Part shown: piece by piece, positions 47,745 through 57,294 of the stretch
How positions within the stretch are numbered: position 1 is the first letter of the stretch
Layout: each line of letters opens with the position of its first letter
NCBI RefSeq assembly: GCF_011369485.1
Contig: NZ_VXCA01000018.1
Coordinates: forward strand, 62,001 to 126,000
Source of the DNA: Pseudomonas atagonensis
GTDB taxonomy: Bacteria; Pseudomonadota; Gammaproteobacteria; Pseudomonadales; Pseudomonadaceae
Direction: 5' to 3'
DNA: 64,000 nucleotides
Program-made: the position numbers and the translations under genes
The notes under the pieces: model-generated
What the model saw: the letters and a program-made list of their open reading frames with translations, nothing else
What the model was told of the DNA's origin: nothing
The model's database searches: none

Positions 47745-48848
47745 ATGTCATCTAAAAAGACTCTCGCCCTGGCCCTGTGTGTGGCGATCACCGGTTGCGC
47801 ACAGACCCCAAAAAACGACGCGGACGGCGGCAGCTGGTGGCCGTTCGGTTCTTCCGACAAAGTTGCAGGCAAAGAGCCTGCACCGGCTCCAGCCCCTTTG
47901 AAACCGGCTGCCACTGCACCGGTGGCCAAGGCTGAAAGCAGCAACCCGTGGTACTGGCCGTTCGGTTCCGATGATGAGGCCGTCAAGGCTGACATGAAGG
48001 CGGAAGTCAAACCTGAAGCCAAACCGGTCGCCGTCGCCAAGGCTGATGCCGACACGGGCAGCAAATGGTGGTGGCCGTTCGGTGGCAAGGATCAGCCGGC
48101 GACCAAAGCCGTGCCGATGCCTGACCCGAAAGTCACCCAGGCCTGGCTCGACGATTACGAGCCGCGCCTGCGCGAGGCCGTCAAGGACAGCAATCTGCAG
48201 CTTGAACGCCGTGAAAACGTGCTGGTTGTCACGGCGCCGGTAGAAGGCTCGTTCAACCCGGATCGCCCGGCCATGTTGCTGCCGGTGACCCTGGGACCGT
48301 TCACCCGCGTGGCGAAAATCCTTGAAGCTGACCCGAAAACCGCCGTGCTGGTGCTCGGTCACAGCGACTCCAGTGGCGCCGCCCCGGCCAACATCAAGTT
48401 GAGTCAGGAACGTGCCCAGGCCATCGCAGCGATTTTCCGCCTCAGTGGCCTGCAGCGTGATCGCCTGATGCTGCGCGGCATGGGCTCCGAAGCACCGCGT
48501 GCCGCCAACGACAGCGTTGAAGGTCGTGCCCTCAACCGTCGCGTTGAACTGCTGGTGACCCCGCAAAACACCATGGTCGCGCTGTTGAGCAAATACAACA
48601 TGCCGGCGCCGAAGCCAGTGACCATGGTCGCGGCGCAGGACGTCAAGCCAGTCGCCAAACCTGTGACCCCGGCGCCAGCCGCGAAGAAAGCCGCGGTACC
48701 GGCCACCAAAAAGGCGCCGGCGAAAAAAGCTGCCGCCAAGGCGCCAGCCAAAAAGGCCCCGGCCAAGGCACCAGCGAAGAAGACTGCACCCGCCAAAGCC
48801 GCCGCGACCGACAAGAAAGTCGCCGCTGCCGACGCCACCAAAAAGTGA
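47745..48848 (+). CDS. OmpA-family lipoprotein with WPFG repeats and histone-H1-like tail
   Basis: A 367-aa lipoprotein (signal ending AITGCAQT, Cys about residue 18). Three spaced aromatic motifs appear in the N-terminal linker: WWPFGSSDK, WYWPFGSDDE and WWWPFGGKDQ (about residues 29, 69 and 108). An OmpA domain follows (about 180-285; VLVLGHSDSSGAAPANIKLS, ending LNRRVELLV). The last ~50 residues are Lys/Ala/Pro repeats (KKAPAKKAAAKAPAKKAPAK) like eukaryotic H1 or AlgP. The basic tail may contact LPS, peptidoglycan or nucleic acid; this is inference. pdxH follows 24 bp later. Confidence 0.85.
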   Translation: MSSKKTLALALCVAITGCAQTPKNDADGGSWWPFGSSDKVAGKEPAPAPAPLKPAATAPVAKAESSNPWYWPFGSDDEAVKADMKAEVKPEAKPVAVAKADADTGSKWWWPFGGKDQPATKAVPMPDPKVTQAWLDDYEPRLREAVKDSNLQLERRENVLVVTAPVEGSFNPDRPAMLLPVTLGPFTRVAKILEADPKTAVLVLGHSDSSGAAPANIKLSQERAQAIAAIFRLSGLQRDRLMLRGMGSEAPRAANDSVEGRALNRRVELLVTPQNTMVALLSKYNMPAPKPVTMVAAQDVKPVAKPVTPAPAAKKAAVPATKKAPAKKAAAKAPAKKAPAKAPAKKTAPAKAAATDKKVAAADATKK

Positions 48849-48872
48849 TCCGCTAACGAAAAGGAATGCGCC

Positions 48873-49520
48873 ATGACCCAGGCTCTGGCAGATATGCGTC
48901 GTGATTACACCCGGGATGGTTTGACCGAGGCGCAAGCCCCGGCCGAGCCGTTTGCGCTGTTTCACCAGTGGTTTGCCGACGCGGTGAAAACCGAGCAGGC
49001 ACCGGTGGAGGCCAACGCAATGACGCTGGCGACGGTCGATACGGACGGGCGTCCGCACTGCCGCATTCTGCTGCTCAAGGGCCTGGACGAGCAGGGCTTC
49101 ACCTTCTTCACCAACTACGAAAGCGCCAAGGGCCAGCATCTGGCGGCCAATCCGTTTGCCGCCATGACGTTCTTTTGGCCAACGCTGGAGCGTCAGGTGC
49201 GCATCGAGGGGCGGGTGGTGAAGGTCACGCCTGAAGAGTCCAACGCGTATTATCAGGTGCGTCCACTGGGCAGTCGCCTTGGCGCCTGGGCATCACCGCA
49301 GAGCCGCGTGATCAATGGACGCGGAGAGCTGGAAGACCTGCTCAAGGCAACCGAACAGCGTTTCACCGATTCCCAGCCAGATTGCCCGCAACACTGGGGC
49401 GGTTATCGCTTGCTGCCGGAGCGCATCGAATTCTGGCAGGGGCGTCCGAGCCGTCTGCACGATCGGCTCAACTACCGCTTGCAGGGCGCCGACTGGATTC
49501 TTGAACGACTGGCACCCTGA
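48873..49520 (+). CDS. pdxH: Pyridoxamine 5'-phosphate oxidase
   Basis: A 215-aa FMN enzyme that makes pyridoxal 5'-phosphate from pyridoxine or pyridoxamine phosphate. The canonical N-terminus [15 protein letters not shown], the FMN/PLP-binding [16 protein letters not shown] and [17 protein letters not shown], and the C-terminal [13 protein letters not shown] are intact. Length and order are as in other pseudomonads. ATG 48873 follows AAAGGAA. Confidence 0.97.
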   Translation: MTQALADMRRDYTRDGLTEAQAPAEPFALFHQWFADAVKTEQAPVEANAMTLATVDTDGRPHCRILLLKGLDEQGFTFFTNYESAKGQHLAANPFAAMTFFWPTLERQVRIEGRVVKVTPEESNAYYQVRPLGSRLGAWASPQSRVINGRGELEDLLKATEQRFTDSQPDCPQHWGGYRLLPERIEFWQGRPSRLHDRLNYRLQGADWILERLAP

Positions 49521-49525
49521 GCAGT

Positions 49526-49762
49526 CTACCGAGCGGGATAGCCTGCCGCAGCGGCCTCCAGCCACTTCGGCAGATCCCGGCGCTTGATTTTTTGCGCCTG
49601 AGCTTTCGCCAACTGTTCAAGCATGAAGGTGCGCTTGCCTTCATCCTTGCCGGCGAGCGACAACGCCAGGTCGCGATCCATCCAGCGTTTGATCCGCACG
49701 TACAGCCACCCGTGGAAGTACAAACCGGCGACAGTGGTGACGACGATGATGAAGTAATCCAT
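49526..49762 (-). CDS. Small conserved membrane-anchored protein
   Basis: A 78-aa protein with one N-terminal TM helix (MDYFIIVVTTVAGLYFHGWLY) and a basic C-terminal region (LAKAQAQKIKRRDLPKWLEA). It is convergent with pdxH with five bases between the stops. It is familiar next to pdxH in Pseudomonas, but its function is unknown. Confidence 0.75.
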   Translation of the reverse strand: MDYFIIVVTTVAGLYFHGWLYVRIKRWMDRDLALSLAGKDEGKRTFMLEQLAKAQAQKIKRRDLPKWLEAAAAGYPAR

Positions 49763-49938
49763 GAAAATCCTTGGTGTCCGTGGCGCAGAATCGGTAATTT
49801 GGCGCTACTGTAGTGGCTATCTCAGGTAACGCAGGTGTCTGTACCGCGCCTGAATGAAAGCCAATTTATCCGGGCGGTGTCGTGACAGGCATCAAGCCAC
49901 GGAGTTTAATGAATATATGTTTCTTTGGAGTTGATGCT

Positions 49939-50403
49939 ATGCGTAAGTCTGTTCTGCTGGTTGCTTCCTTTTCCACGATGGCGATGTTGCTTACCGGCTG
50001 CCAATCGAGCCTGACCGGTGACTCTTACTCCCGTGACGAAGCGCGTCGCGTGCAGACGATTCGCATGGGCACCATCGAATCCCTGCGTCCGGTGAAAATC
50101 GAAGGCACCAAAACTCCGATTGGCGGCGCTGCAGGCGCAGTGGTCGGCGGTGTCGGCGGCAGCGCCATCGGCGGTGGTAAAGGCAGCATCGTAGCTGCGG
50201 TCATCGGTGCTGTGGCCGGTGGTCTGATCGGCTCGGCCACCGAAGAAGGCCTGACCCGTACTCAAGGCGTGGAAATCACCGTACGCGAAGACGACGGCAG
50301 CATGCGCGCCTACGTGCAGCAGGTTCAGGAGAATGAAGTGTTCCGTGTTGGCGAGCGCGTGCGCATCTCCACTGTTGGCGGGACTAGCCGCGTTTCGCAC
50401 TAA
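49939..50403 (+). CDS. Glycine-zipper 2TM domain outer-membrane lipoprotein (SlyB-like)
   Basis: A 154-aa lipoprotein. The signal and lipobox (MAMLLTGC, Cys about residue 21) are followed by a glycine-zipper pair (GGAAGAVVGGVGGSAIGGG and VIGAVAGGLIGSATEE), then a beta domain (VEITVREDDGSMRAYVQQV). Glycine-zipper lipoproteins stabilise the outer membrane. Start ATG 49939 (MRKSVLLV) is preferred to an in-frame ATG at 49882. A strong terminator follows. Confidence 0.88.
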   Translation: MRKSVLLVASFSTMAMLLTGCQSSLTGDSYSRDEARRVQTIRMGTIESLRPVKIEGTKTPIGGAAGAVVGGVGGSAIGGGKGSIVAAVIGAVAGGLIGSATEEGLTRTQGVEITVREDDGSMRAYVQQVQENEVFRVGERVRISTVGGTSRVSH

Positions 50404-50421
50404 GCGGAATACAGGGTAAAG

Positions 50422-50458
50422 AAAACCCCGATCAGGCTAGCTGGTCGGGGTTTTTTTT
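50422..50458. terminator. Intrinsic terminator after glycine-zipper gene
   Basis: CCCCGATCAG-GCTAG-CTGGTCGGGG (one wobble) is flanked by A4 and T8. It also faces the end of the immunity gene on the minus strand. Confidence 0.85.
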
Positions 50459-50473
50459 GATTACAGGTGTCAG

Positions 50474-50728
50474 TTACCAGACATCGCTGTAGTCAAACGA
50501 AATTTGATAGTCGTAACTCATGAGGGAAATATTGTGTTGAAAGTAAGGTTGAATGATAGGCGTCCACTTTTCTAACACGTTGAAGCCGCCATTATTTATG
50601 TTGTTTTCTACCGGTATACCCAAGGCGTTCAATACGGTTTCATCATCGCCTAAATCCTTTGAATACTCTTCGTCCTCGCAAAGACAGGTTTTTTTGTCGT
50701 ACCACTCCAGTCTCAGTTTTAATCCCAT
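50474..50728 (-). CDS. Im3-like immunity protein for the E3-type ribonuclease toxin
   Basis: An 84-aa acidic protein. It closely follows the colicin E3/cloacin immunity family: MGLKLRLEWYDKKT at the start, EEYSKDLGDDE, NINNGGFNVLEKW, IIQPYFQHNI and the SFDYSDVW ending. The start MGLKL (50728) has GAGGGTG just upstream; an earlier Met (50740) would overlap the toxin stop. It lies eight bases after the toxin gene, the standard arrangement. It should bind and block the rRNase domain in the producer. The gene is visibly AT-richer than its surroundings. Confidence 0.93.
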   Translation of the reverse strand: MGLKLRLEWYDKKTCLCEDEEYSKDLGDDETVLNALGIPVENNINNGGFNVLEKWTPIIQPYFQHNISLMSYDYQISFDYSDVW

Positions 50729-50736
50729 CATCACCC

Positions 50737-51963
50737 TCACAAATATTTTTTTTTGATGCTTCTTTCATCTTTCGGGGCCTCGCGTCGCTCTCCTGTAAAA
50801 GGGTCGAACGCGCCTAGATGAGTTCCGTCACTGGCACGGTAAACTTCCAGCTCTCCGTGCATCGAGTCCCACTCATAAATTCTCCTGCCCTTTGCATCTT
50901 TCCACCGCTCCCGAAGTCCGCCTCCTCCTTGGACGGGATTCATTTTCTGTACCTTTTTCAGACCGGGAAACGCAGTAATTTCCTCTGCTTTTGGCGGTTT
51001 ATGGTAGCTATGGCCAGAAGGCGCCAAGCCTTTGCGTGCTGTGTTGAGCACAATGTAAACCGGTTTTACTCCCGAATCCGCCGGAAACACCAAAATGAAA
51101 TCCCGATACTCCGGCGGATAAACCGGATTCACCAGAATCCCGTCTGCCGCTTTCGTCGGCGGGTACACCCAGATATGCGGCGTCTGCGGAGCGGCCTCCA
51201 GTGCAGGAATGCCAAGGATGTCGGTGCCATCCACGGCGGGCGTCCAGATCAGTTCGATGCCTTCACCCAGATCAGCAATGAACTGGCTGCCGCGCGTGGA
51301 GAACTGCACGACATCGACCATCTCCCAGTCACGGTTCTTTCCGGTGTAGAAGCCATAGCCTTTGAGGCTGCCGTCGGCCTGTTGCTCGATGCGCAGGCGT
51401 ACGCGAGTGCGGGCCTGTTTGAGGGCGCGGAGTTGGTCGTCGGTGTAGAGGGCGCTGTCGCCGAGGCTGGAAGGTATGACCAGTGCCACCAACCCGGCCA
51501 GGGTGGCGGCAGCTGTGCCGGCGGCAATGGCGGGTAGTGCCTCGAACGCGGCGCCGGCCAAGGCGAAGGTTCCCAGCCCGGTGGGAACTGCCGCTGCGCC
51601 GATTTTCTTGAGTGGCAGGCCGCCGTTTTCATCGGTTTCACGCGCACCCAGCAGGATCAGTTCGCCGTAATCCTTCAGGCTGTCAGTCGGCACCATCCCG
51701 GAAGGATTGGCGTAATCAATGATGGCGTCGGGCAGTTTGCAGGACTTGGCGAACGTACATCCGGCACGTACCGCTTCAGGCCTGTTGACGACCACTTCGC
51801 GGCCACGCTCAAAGGCGTCCTGCCGCGCCAGCATAGCGTCATATGCGTTTTGTCTGGCCTCACGTTCGGCCAGTTCAGTGGCCGTCATATAGCGATAGGT
51901 GACGTGGTGGCCGTCGCCTTGCGGTGGGTTGGGAACCCGGGGAATGTCCTTGTTGCCAGCCAC
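50737..51963 (-). CDS. S-type pyocin-domain toxin with colicin E3-type 16S rRNase domain
   Basis: A 408-aa bacteriocin or effector. The C-terminal ~85 residues match the E3 RNase: RRIYEWDSMHGELEVYRASD, with D366, H369, E373 and R401 at the same spacing as E3's D510, H513, E517 and R545. It should cleave 16S rRNA at the decoding site. The pyocin-type killing region (about 180-330) precedes it. The N-terminus (CTFAKSCKLP, then a hydrophobic Ala/Gly stretch) has no TonB box or receptor-binding domain. It forms a toxin/immunity pair with the Im3-like gene. Confidence 0.92.
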   Translation of the reverse strand: MAGNKDIPRVPNPPQGDGHHVTYRYMTATELAEREARQNAYDAMLARQDAFERGREVVVNRPEAVRAGCTFAKSCKLPDAIIDYANPSGMVPTDSLKDYGELILLGARETDENGGLPLKKIGAAAVPTGLGTFALAGAAFEALPAIAAGTAAATLAGLVALVIPSSLGDSALYTDDQLRALKQARTRVRLRIEQQADGSLKGYGFYTGKNRDWEMVDVVQFSTRGSQFIADLGEGIELIWTPAVDGTDILGIPALEAAPQTPHIWVYPPTKAADGILVNPVYPPEYRDFILVFPADSGVKPVYIVLNTARKGLAPSGHSYHKPPKAEEITAFPGLKKVQKMNPVQGGGGLRERWKDAKGRRIYEWDSMHGELEVYRASDGTHLGAFDPFTGERREAPKDERSIKKKYL

Positions 51964-52099
51964 TGATCGTCCTTTCGTTCATCCGTCGACAGCCCTTCGC
52001 AAAGGGCTGAGCAACGTTAACGAAGCAGGAAATTTGTGGCTGTAGGACGCTTCTCTAAAGAAGTGGAGATTGGTCGCTGTTTATGAGCGTGGGGGTATG

Positions 52100-52191
52100 T
52101 GTGGCGAGGGGATTTATCCCCGTTGGACTGCGCAGCAGTCCCTTTTTTGGGGCCGCTTCGCAGCCCAACGGGGATAAATCCCCTCGCCACA
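52100..52191. repeat. REP pair, TGTGGCGAGGGGATTTATCCCC family
   Basis: A well-conserved inverted pair: TGTGGCGAGGGGATTTATCC then CCGTTGGACTGCGC, mirrored from the right as GGGGATAAATCCCCTCGCCACA. The whole can fold as one hairpin of about 92 nt. It lies between the E3-type toxin start and the nhaA end. Confidence 0.88.
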
Positions 52192-52197
52192 GGTGTT

Positions 52198-53412
52198 CTA
52201 CGCAGGATTCGGTAATGGGTTGCGTCGACTCGCCGCCGCCGTCACCGCATAACCGATCAACGCGGCGAACAACGATCCGGTCAGAATGCCCATTCGATCC
52301 ATGCCGGCGTAGTCGCTTACGCCCGGTTCAAACGCCAGCGAACCGACGAACAGGCTCATGGTGAAGCCGATGCCGCAGAGGATGGCCACGCCCAGTACCT
52401 GGCCCCAATTGGCGCCCTGGGGCAGGGCGGCGATGCCGATTTTCACGGCCAGCCAGGTCAGGCCGAACACGCCGACTGTTTTGCCCAGCAGCAGGCCAAC
52501 CGCGATGCCCATCGGAACGTCATGAGTGAAGCTTTCGACGGTGACCCCGCTCAGCGACAGGCCGGCATTGGCGAAGGCGAACAGCGGCAGGATGCCGTAG
52601 GCCACCCATGGGTGCAGGGCGTGTTCCAGCGTCAGCAGCGGCGAAGGCTCGGCGTTTTTCGTGCGCAGCGGGATGCAGAAGGCCAGGGTCACGCCGGCCA
52701 GCGTCGCATGGACACCGCTCTTGAGTACGCAGACCCACAGGATCAAACCGATGATCATGTATGGCCCGAGCTTGACGACGCCGAGCCGGTTCATCGCTAC
52801 CAGTGCGGCGATGCACGCGGCCGCGAGGCCCAGCGACAGGGTCGAGAGTTCGCCGGAGTAGAAGATCGCGATGATCACGATGGCGCCGAGGTCGTCGATG
52901 ATTGCCAGGGTCATCAGGAACAGCTTCAGTGACACCGGCACACGCTTGCCCAGCAGGGCCAGCACGCCGAGGGCGAAGGCGATGTCGGTAGCGGTCGGAA
53001 TCGCCCAGCCGTCGAGGGCTGCCGGGTTGTCGCGGTTGAGGAACCAATAGATCAACGCTGGCACCAGCATGCCGCCGATGGCCGCTGCGCCGGGCAGGAC
53101 TATCTGCGACGGCTTCGACAGTTGCCCGTCGAGCACCTCGCGCTTCACTTCCAGACCGATGAGCAGGAAGAACAGCGCCATGAGGCCGTCGTTGATCCAC
53201 AACAGCAGGGGTTTAGCGATTTTCAACGCACCGATCTGCGCGACCACCGGGGTGTCGAGCAGGCCGGTGTACAGCCACGACAGTGGCGAATTGTTGATAA
53301 TCAGAGCCAGGATGGCTGCGGCGATCAATAACAGACCGCTGGCAGCTTCCAACTGAAAGAAACGCGTGAAAGTGCTACGCAGAGGCAAGGTCGCTCTCCA
53401 TCGAATCGTCAA
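52198..53412 (-). CDS. nhaA: Na+/H+ antiporter NhaA
   Basis: An approximately 396-404-aa inner-membrane antiporter that expels Na+ using inward H+. About 12 TM segments are present. The Na+-binding double-Asp motif is in [15 protein letters not shown]4 [10 protein letters not shown] and the loop [17 protein letters not shown] also fit. A TTG at 53388 preceded by GGAGAG may be the true start; ATG 53412 is the upstream alternative. The signature [15 protein letters not shown] is intact. Confidence 0.94.
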   Translation of the reverse strand: MTIRWRATLPLRSTFTRFFQLEAASGLLLIAAAILALIINNSPLSWLYTGLLDTPVVAQIGALKIAKPLLLWINDGLMALFFLLIGLEVKREVLDGQLSKPSQIVLPGAAAIGGMLVPALIYWFLNRDNPAALDGWAIPTATDIAFALGVLALLGKRVPVSLKLFLMTLAIIDDLGAIVIIAIFYSGELSTLSLGLAAACIAALVAMNRLGVVKLGPYMIIGLILWVCVLKSGVHATLAGVTLAFCIPLRTKNAEPSPLLTLEHALHPWVAYGILPLFAFANAGLSLSGVTVESFTHDVPMGIAVGLLLGKTVGVFGLTWLAVKIGIAALPQGANWGQVLGVAILCGIGFTMSLFVGSLAFEPGVSDYAGMDRMGILTGSLFAALIGYAVTAAASRRNPLPNPA

Positions 53413-53638
53413 AAAGGTGGAACACCCTAACCCGTACTGTTAGTTGTTAAAACAAAAGTTATATTCTTTTTTGTTATATGTCGTTACAAGGTGTCTGGCT
53501 CAAGCCACGCTGAGCCTAGCAGTTAGCTGACACATTGGGACTCAGCTGTATCTTTGCGCGCTGCAGGAATTTTCCTAAGCTGACGTACACGCCTTTTGCG
53601 CAGGCCGAACCCTGCCTGACTCAACGAGAACCAACACC
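53413..53638. other. Intergenic region nhaA / PLP-enzyme gene
   Basis: These 226 bp lie between divergent genes. They are AT-rich near nhaA (53440-53485) and likely hold promoters for both. I see no repeat or clear motif. Confidence 0.4.
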
Positions 53639-54733
53639 ATGAGTGACAACCGACAGTGGGCCCGTGAAGCCATCCGTCTCATCGAAGCGGACTTTCAGCG
53701 CAGCGCCGACACCCATCTGATTCCTTTGCCGCTGCCGGGTTTCCCGGGCATCGAGCTGTACTTCAAGGATGAGTCCAGCCACCCGACCGGCAGCCTCAAG
53801 CATCGGCTGGCCCGTTCGTTGTTCCTCTACGCGTTGTGTAACGGCTGGCTCAAGCCTGGGGCGCCGGTGATCGAGGCGTCCAGCGGTTCTACGGCGATTT
53901 CCGAAGCCTATTTCGCGCGCATGCTCGGCCTGCCCTTCATTGCGGTAATGCCGGCGACCACTTCCCGGGAGAAGATCGCCCAGATCGAGTTTTATGGTGG
54001 CAAGAGTCATCTGGTGAAAGATCCGACGCAGATCTACGCTGAATCCGAGCGTCTGGCTCGCGAACACGACGGCCACTTCATCGATCAGTTCACTTACGCC
54101 GAACGTGCCACCGACTGGCGGGCGAACAACAACATCGCCGAGTCGATCTTCCAGCAGATGCGTTACGAACAGCATCCCGAGCCGAGCTGGCTGATTTCCA
54201 GCCCCGGCACCGGCGGCACCACCGCGACCCTTGGCCGTTACGTGCGTTATCGCCAGCACTGCACCCGCGTGTTGTGCGCCGATGCCGAGCGTTCGGTGTT
54301 CTTTGATTACTACCAGACCGGCGATGCGAGTCTGCGTCTGGATTGCGGTTCGCGAATTGAGGGGATTGGCCGGCCTCGGGTGGAAGCCTCGTTCCTGCCC
54401 AAGGTGATCGATGCGATGGTCAAGGTGCCGGACGCCTTGTCGCTGGCGGCCATGCATTATCTGGCGCAGCGCCTGGGCCGGCATGTCGGCGGGTCGAGCG
54501 GCACCAATCTGATCGGCGCATTGATGGCGGCGCAACAGATGAAAGCGGCGGGGGAGTCGGGGTCGATCGTGGCGATTCTGTGCGATGGCGGCGAGCGCTA
54601 TGCAGACACCTATTACGATCAGGCCTGGTTGAAGGCGCAGGGGTATGAGCTGGAAGAGTTGATTGCTGCGGTAGCGGCGAGTGCCGAACGCGGCGAGGCG
54701 CTGCCTGCTTCGGTGCTGCGCGCCAATATCTGA
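53639..54733 (+). CDS. PLP-dependent cysteine synthase-family protein
   Basis: A 364-aa fold-type II PLP enzyme. The Schiff-base Lys is in [11 protein letters not shown]; phosphate/substrate loops are [12 protein letters not shown] and [13 protein letters not shown]. The family includes O-acetylserine sulfhydrylase and cysteine desulfhydrases such as Cds1; this longer variant with [15 protein letters not shown] is closest to the latter, but the reaction cannot be fixed by eye. ATG 53639 follows AACGAGAACCAACACC. A REP pair follows. Confidence 0.85.
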   Translation: MSDNRQWAREAIRLIEADFQRSADTHLIPLPLPGFPGIELYFKDESSHPTGSLKHRLARSLFLYALCNGWLKPGAPVIEASSGSTAISEAYFARMLGLPFIAVMPATTSREKIAQIEFYGGKSHLVKDPTQIYAESERLAREHDGHFIDQFTYAERATDWRANNNIAESIFQQMRYEQHPEPSWLISSPGTGGTTATLGRYVRYRQHCTRVLCADAERSVFFDYYQTGDASLRLDCGSRIEGIGRPRVEASFLPKVIDAMVKVPDALSLAAMHYLAQRLGRHVGGSSGTNLIGALMAAQQMKAAGESGSIVAILCDGGERYADTYYDQAWLKAQGYELEELIAAVAASAERGEALPASVLRANI

Positions 54734-54750
54734 AATAACGCAAAAACCAA

Positions 54751-54840
54751 AGTGGGAGCGGGCTTGCTCGCGAAAGCGGTGTGTCAGTCAACGAAGATGT
54801 CGACTGACCTGACGCTTTCGCAAGCAATCCCGCTCCCACA
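54751..54840. repeat. REP pair (inverted)
   Basis: Standard left unit; the right unit is diverged (TTTCGCAAGCAATCCCGCTCCCACA). It lies between convergent PLP-enzyme and FAD-oxidoreductase genes. Confidence 0.86.
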
Positions 54841-54870
54841 AGGGATTTGCATTGTTGCAGATTTAACTGA

Positions 54871-56484
54871 TCAGGCTTCCAGACCGAGGATGTCGCGCGC
54901 GACGGCTTCAGCAATACGAATCCCGTCAACACCCGCCGACAGAATCCCGCCTGCGTAACCCGCGCCTTCACCGGCCGGGAACAGCCCCTTCACGTTCATG
55001 CTCTGCAACGACTCGTTCCGCGTGATGCGCAGCGGCGACGAGGTGCGCGTCTCGATCCCGGTCAACACTGCGTCGTGCAGTGAATAACCGCGAATCTGCT
55101 TCTCGAATGCCGGCAACGCTTCGCGGATCGCCTCGATGGCGAAGTCCGGCAGTGCCAGGGACAGGTCGCCCAACGCCACGCCCGGTTTGTACGACGGCTC
55201 GACTTCACCCAGTTCGGTCGAAGGAATATCGTTGATAAAGTCGCCGACCAGTTGCGCCGGCGCCTTGTAATCGCTGCCGCCGAGGATGAACGCGTGGGAT
55301 TCCAGACGTTCCTGCAACTCGATGCCGGCCAGCGGGCCACCCGGATAATCGACTTCCGGGGTGATGCCGACGACGATACCGGAGTTGGCGTTGCGCTCGT
55401 TACGCGAGTACTGGCTCATGCCGTTGGTGACCACGCGATTCGGCTCGGAAGTCGCCGCGACCACGGTGCCGCCCGGGCACATGCAGAAGCTGTAGACCGA
55501 GCGGCCATTCTTGGCGTGGTGCACCAGTTTGTAGTCGGCAGCACCGAGTTTCGGGTGACCGGCGTATTTGCCCAGCCGTGCACGGTCGATCAGCGATTGC
55601 GGGTGTTCGATACGGAACCCCACCGAGAACGGCTTGGCTTCCATGAACACGCCACGGCCGTGGAGCATGCGGAAGGTGTCACGGGCACTGTGGCCGAGGG
55701 CCAGAACCACGTGCTTCGAATGCAGGGTTTCGCCGCTGGCCAGTTGCACGCCGACCAGTTGGCCGTCTTCGATCAGCACGTCGCTGACGCGTTCCTGGAA
55801 GCGTACTTCACCGCCCAGGGCGCGGATCTCTTCGCGCATGGTCTCGACCATGCCGGTCAGACGGAACGTACCGATGTGCGGTTTGCTGACGTAGAGGATT
55901 TCCTCCGGCGCGCCGGCCTTGACGAACTCGTGCAGGACTTTGCGGCCGAGGAACTTGGGATCCTTGATCTGGCTGTACAGCTTACCGTCGGAGAACGTCC
56001 CCGCGCCGCCTTCGCCGAACTGCACGTTGGACTCGGGGTTGAGCACGCTTTTTCGCCACAGACCCCAGGTGTCCTTGGTGCGCTGACGGACTTCGGTGCC
56101 GCGTTCGAGGATGATCGGCTTGAAGCCCATCTGTGCCAGCAGCAGGCCGGCGAAGATTCCGCACGGGCCGAAACCGACGACGATCGGACGCTGGCTCAGG
56201 TCGCTTGGCGCCTGGCCGACGAACTTGTAGCTGACATCCGGCGCCACGTTGACGTTACGGTCGTCGGCGAACTTGCCCAACACCTTGGCCTCGTCGCGTA
56301 CGTTGAGGTCGATGGTGTAGATGAAGCACAGTTCGGAGGACTTTTTGCGCGCGTCGTAGCTGCGCTTGAACAAGGTGTAATCGAGCAAATCATCGCTGGC
56401 GATGCCCAGGCGCTGCACGATGGCAACGCGCAGGTCTTCTTCGGGATGGTCGATTGGCAGCTTGAGTTCAGTGATTCGTAACAT
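54871..56484 (-). CDS. FAD-dependent oxidoreductase (YhiN/NAD(P)-binding, DUF-type)
   Basis: A 537-aa flavoprotein. An N-terminal domain (MLRITELKLPIDHPEEDLRV) is followed by a Rossmann FAD-binding segment (PIVVGFGPCGIFAGLLLAQM) and GGAGTFSDGKLYSQI. The C-terminal region closes with FPAGEGAGYAGGILSAGVDG. It resembles the family of uncharacterised flavoproteins with a C-terminal FAD-dependent domain. Start ATG 56484; an upstream Met at 56523 is unlikely. Substrate unknown. Confidence 0.9.
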   Translation of the reverse strand: MLRITELKLPIDHPEEDLRVAIVQRLGIASDDLLDYTLFKRSYDARKKSSELCFIYTIDLNVRDEAKVLGKFADDRNVNVAPDVSYKFVGQAPSDLSQRPIVVGFGPCGIFAGLLLAQMGFKPIILERGTEVRQRTKDTWGLWRKSVLNPESNVQFGEGGAGTFSDGKLYSQIKDPKFLGRKVLHEFVKAGAPEEILYVSKPHIGTFRLTGMVETMREEIRALGGEVRFQERVSDVLIEDGQLVGVQLASGETLHSKHVVLALGHSARDTFRMLHGRGVFMEAKPFSVGFRIEHPQSLIDRARLGKYAGHPKLGAADYKLVHHAKNGRSVYSFCMCPGGTVVAATSEPNRVVTNGMSQYSRNERNANSGIVVGITPEVDYPGGPLAGIELQERLESHAFILGGSDYKAPAQLVGDFINDIPSTELGEVEPSYKPGVALGDLSLALPDFAIEAIREALPAFEKQIRGYSLHDAVLTGIETRTSSPLRITRNESLQSMNVKGLFPAGEGAGYAGGILSAGVDGIRIAEAVARDILGLEA

Positions 56485-56581
56485 GGCGAGGATCCGGGTT
56501 CGCGGGGCGCACAACTGCGCCAAGGCGTTTGAAGGCCGGGATTATAAGCCGCAAAGGCCGGATCCGGTGAGGCTAAAACGC

Positions 56582-57235
56582 TCAGTCGTTGCGCGATCCG
56601 CCGAAATACCCGCAGCCACGCTGCACCTTGCCGTCGATGCGCAGTTCGGCGCTCATGTGTTGCACGCTGCCGGTGCTGCTGTCGACGCAGCGCTGCGGCG
56701 CCACCCACAGCTCGATGCGCTGGTTATTGGCTTCGCTGCTGAGGTTGAAGCGACCGTCGCCCAGTTGTTCTTCAACATACGGCACGGCAAGCGGCGGCTG
56801 GCCTTCGCGGTCGATGACCATGCCTTTGCCGCTGACCTTGACGTTCCATTCCGGGCCATGACCGGCGGCACGCAGGATCAGCTGTTTGAAGTTCGGATCG
56901 TCACAGGCAGTGCCGGAGCGTTCGACGCGATACAACTGCGACAGGTCGAGGCGGTCGCCGGCAACCTTGCCGCGCACATCGGCGAACAGTTTGCCCTGCT
57001 CGTCGGCGAGGGTGGCAGCCTCTTGCAGGACGCTGGTGCCGCCGATGTCATTGACCACCAACTGACGTTGTTCCTGACACGGCTGAAACACCAGTTTGCC
57101 GTCGGCGGCGGTCAGTTGCCCCTGCATCCGAGTCTGGCCGACGTGGGAGGCGCTTTCCCGCGCGCCATCAAATAACTGGCACGCGGCAAACAACGGGAGC
57201 AGGGCAACAACGATCAAGGAACGGGCAACACGCAT
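56582..57235 (-). CDS. Putative lipoprotein (COG3650-like)
   Basis: A 217-aa exported lipoprotein. Signal/lipobox is ALLPLFAACQ (acylated Cys about residue 19). The mature part contains FQPCQEQRQLVVND and TACDDPNFKQLILRAAGHGP; several Cys residues may form disulfides. I chose ATG 57235; an upstream ATG at 57253 is also in frame. Function unknown. Confidence 0.78.
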   Translation of the reverse strand: MRVARSLIVVALLPLFAACQLFDGARESASHVGQTRMQGQLTAADGKLVFQPCQEQRQLVVNDIGGTSVLQEAATLADEQGKLFADVRGKVAGDRLDLSQLYRVERSGTACDDPNFKQLILRAAGHGPEWNVKVSGKGMVIDREGQPPLAVPYVEEQLGDGRFNLSSEANNQRIELWVAPQRCVDSSTGSVQHMSAELRIDGKVQRGCGYFGGSRND

Positions 57236-57294
57236 CTTCGGCTCTCCAGACAAGTGCCGCCACGTTACGCAGGCTGACCGCTCATCACAAGGGC

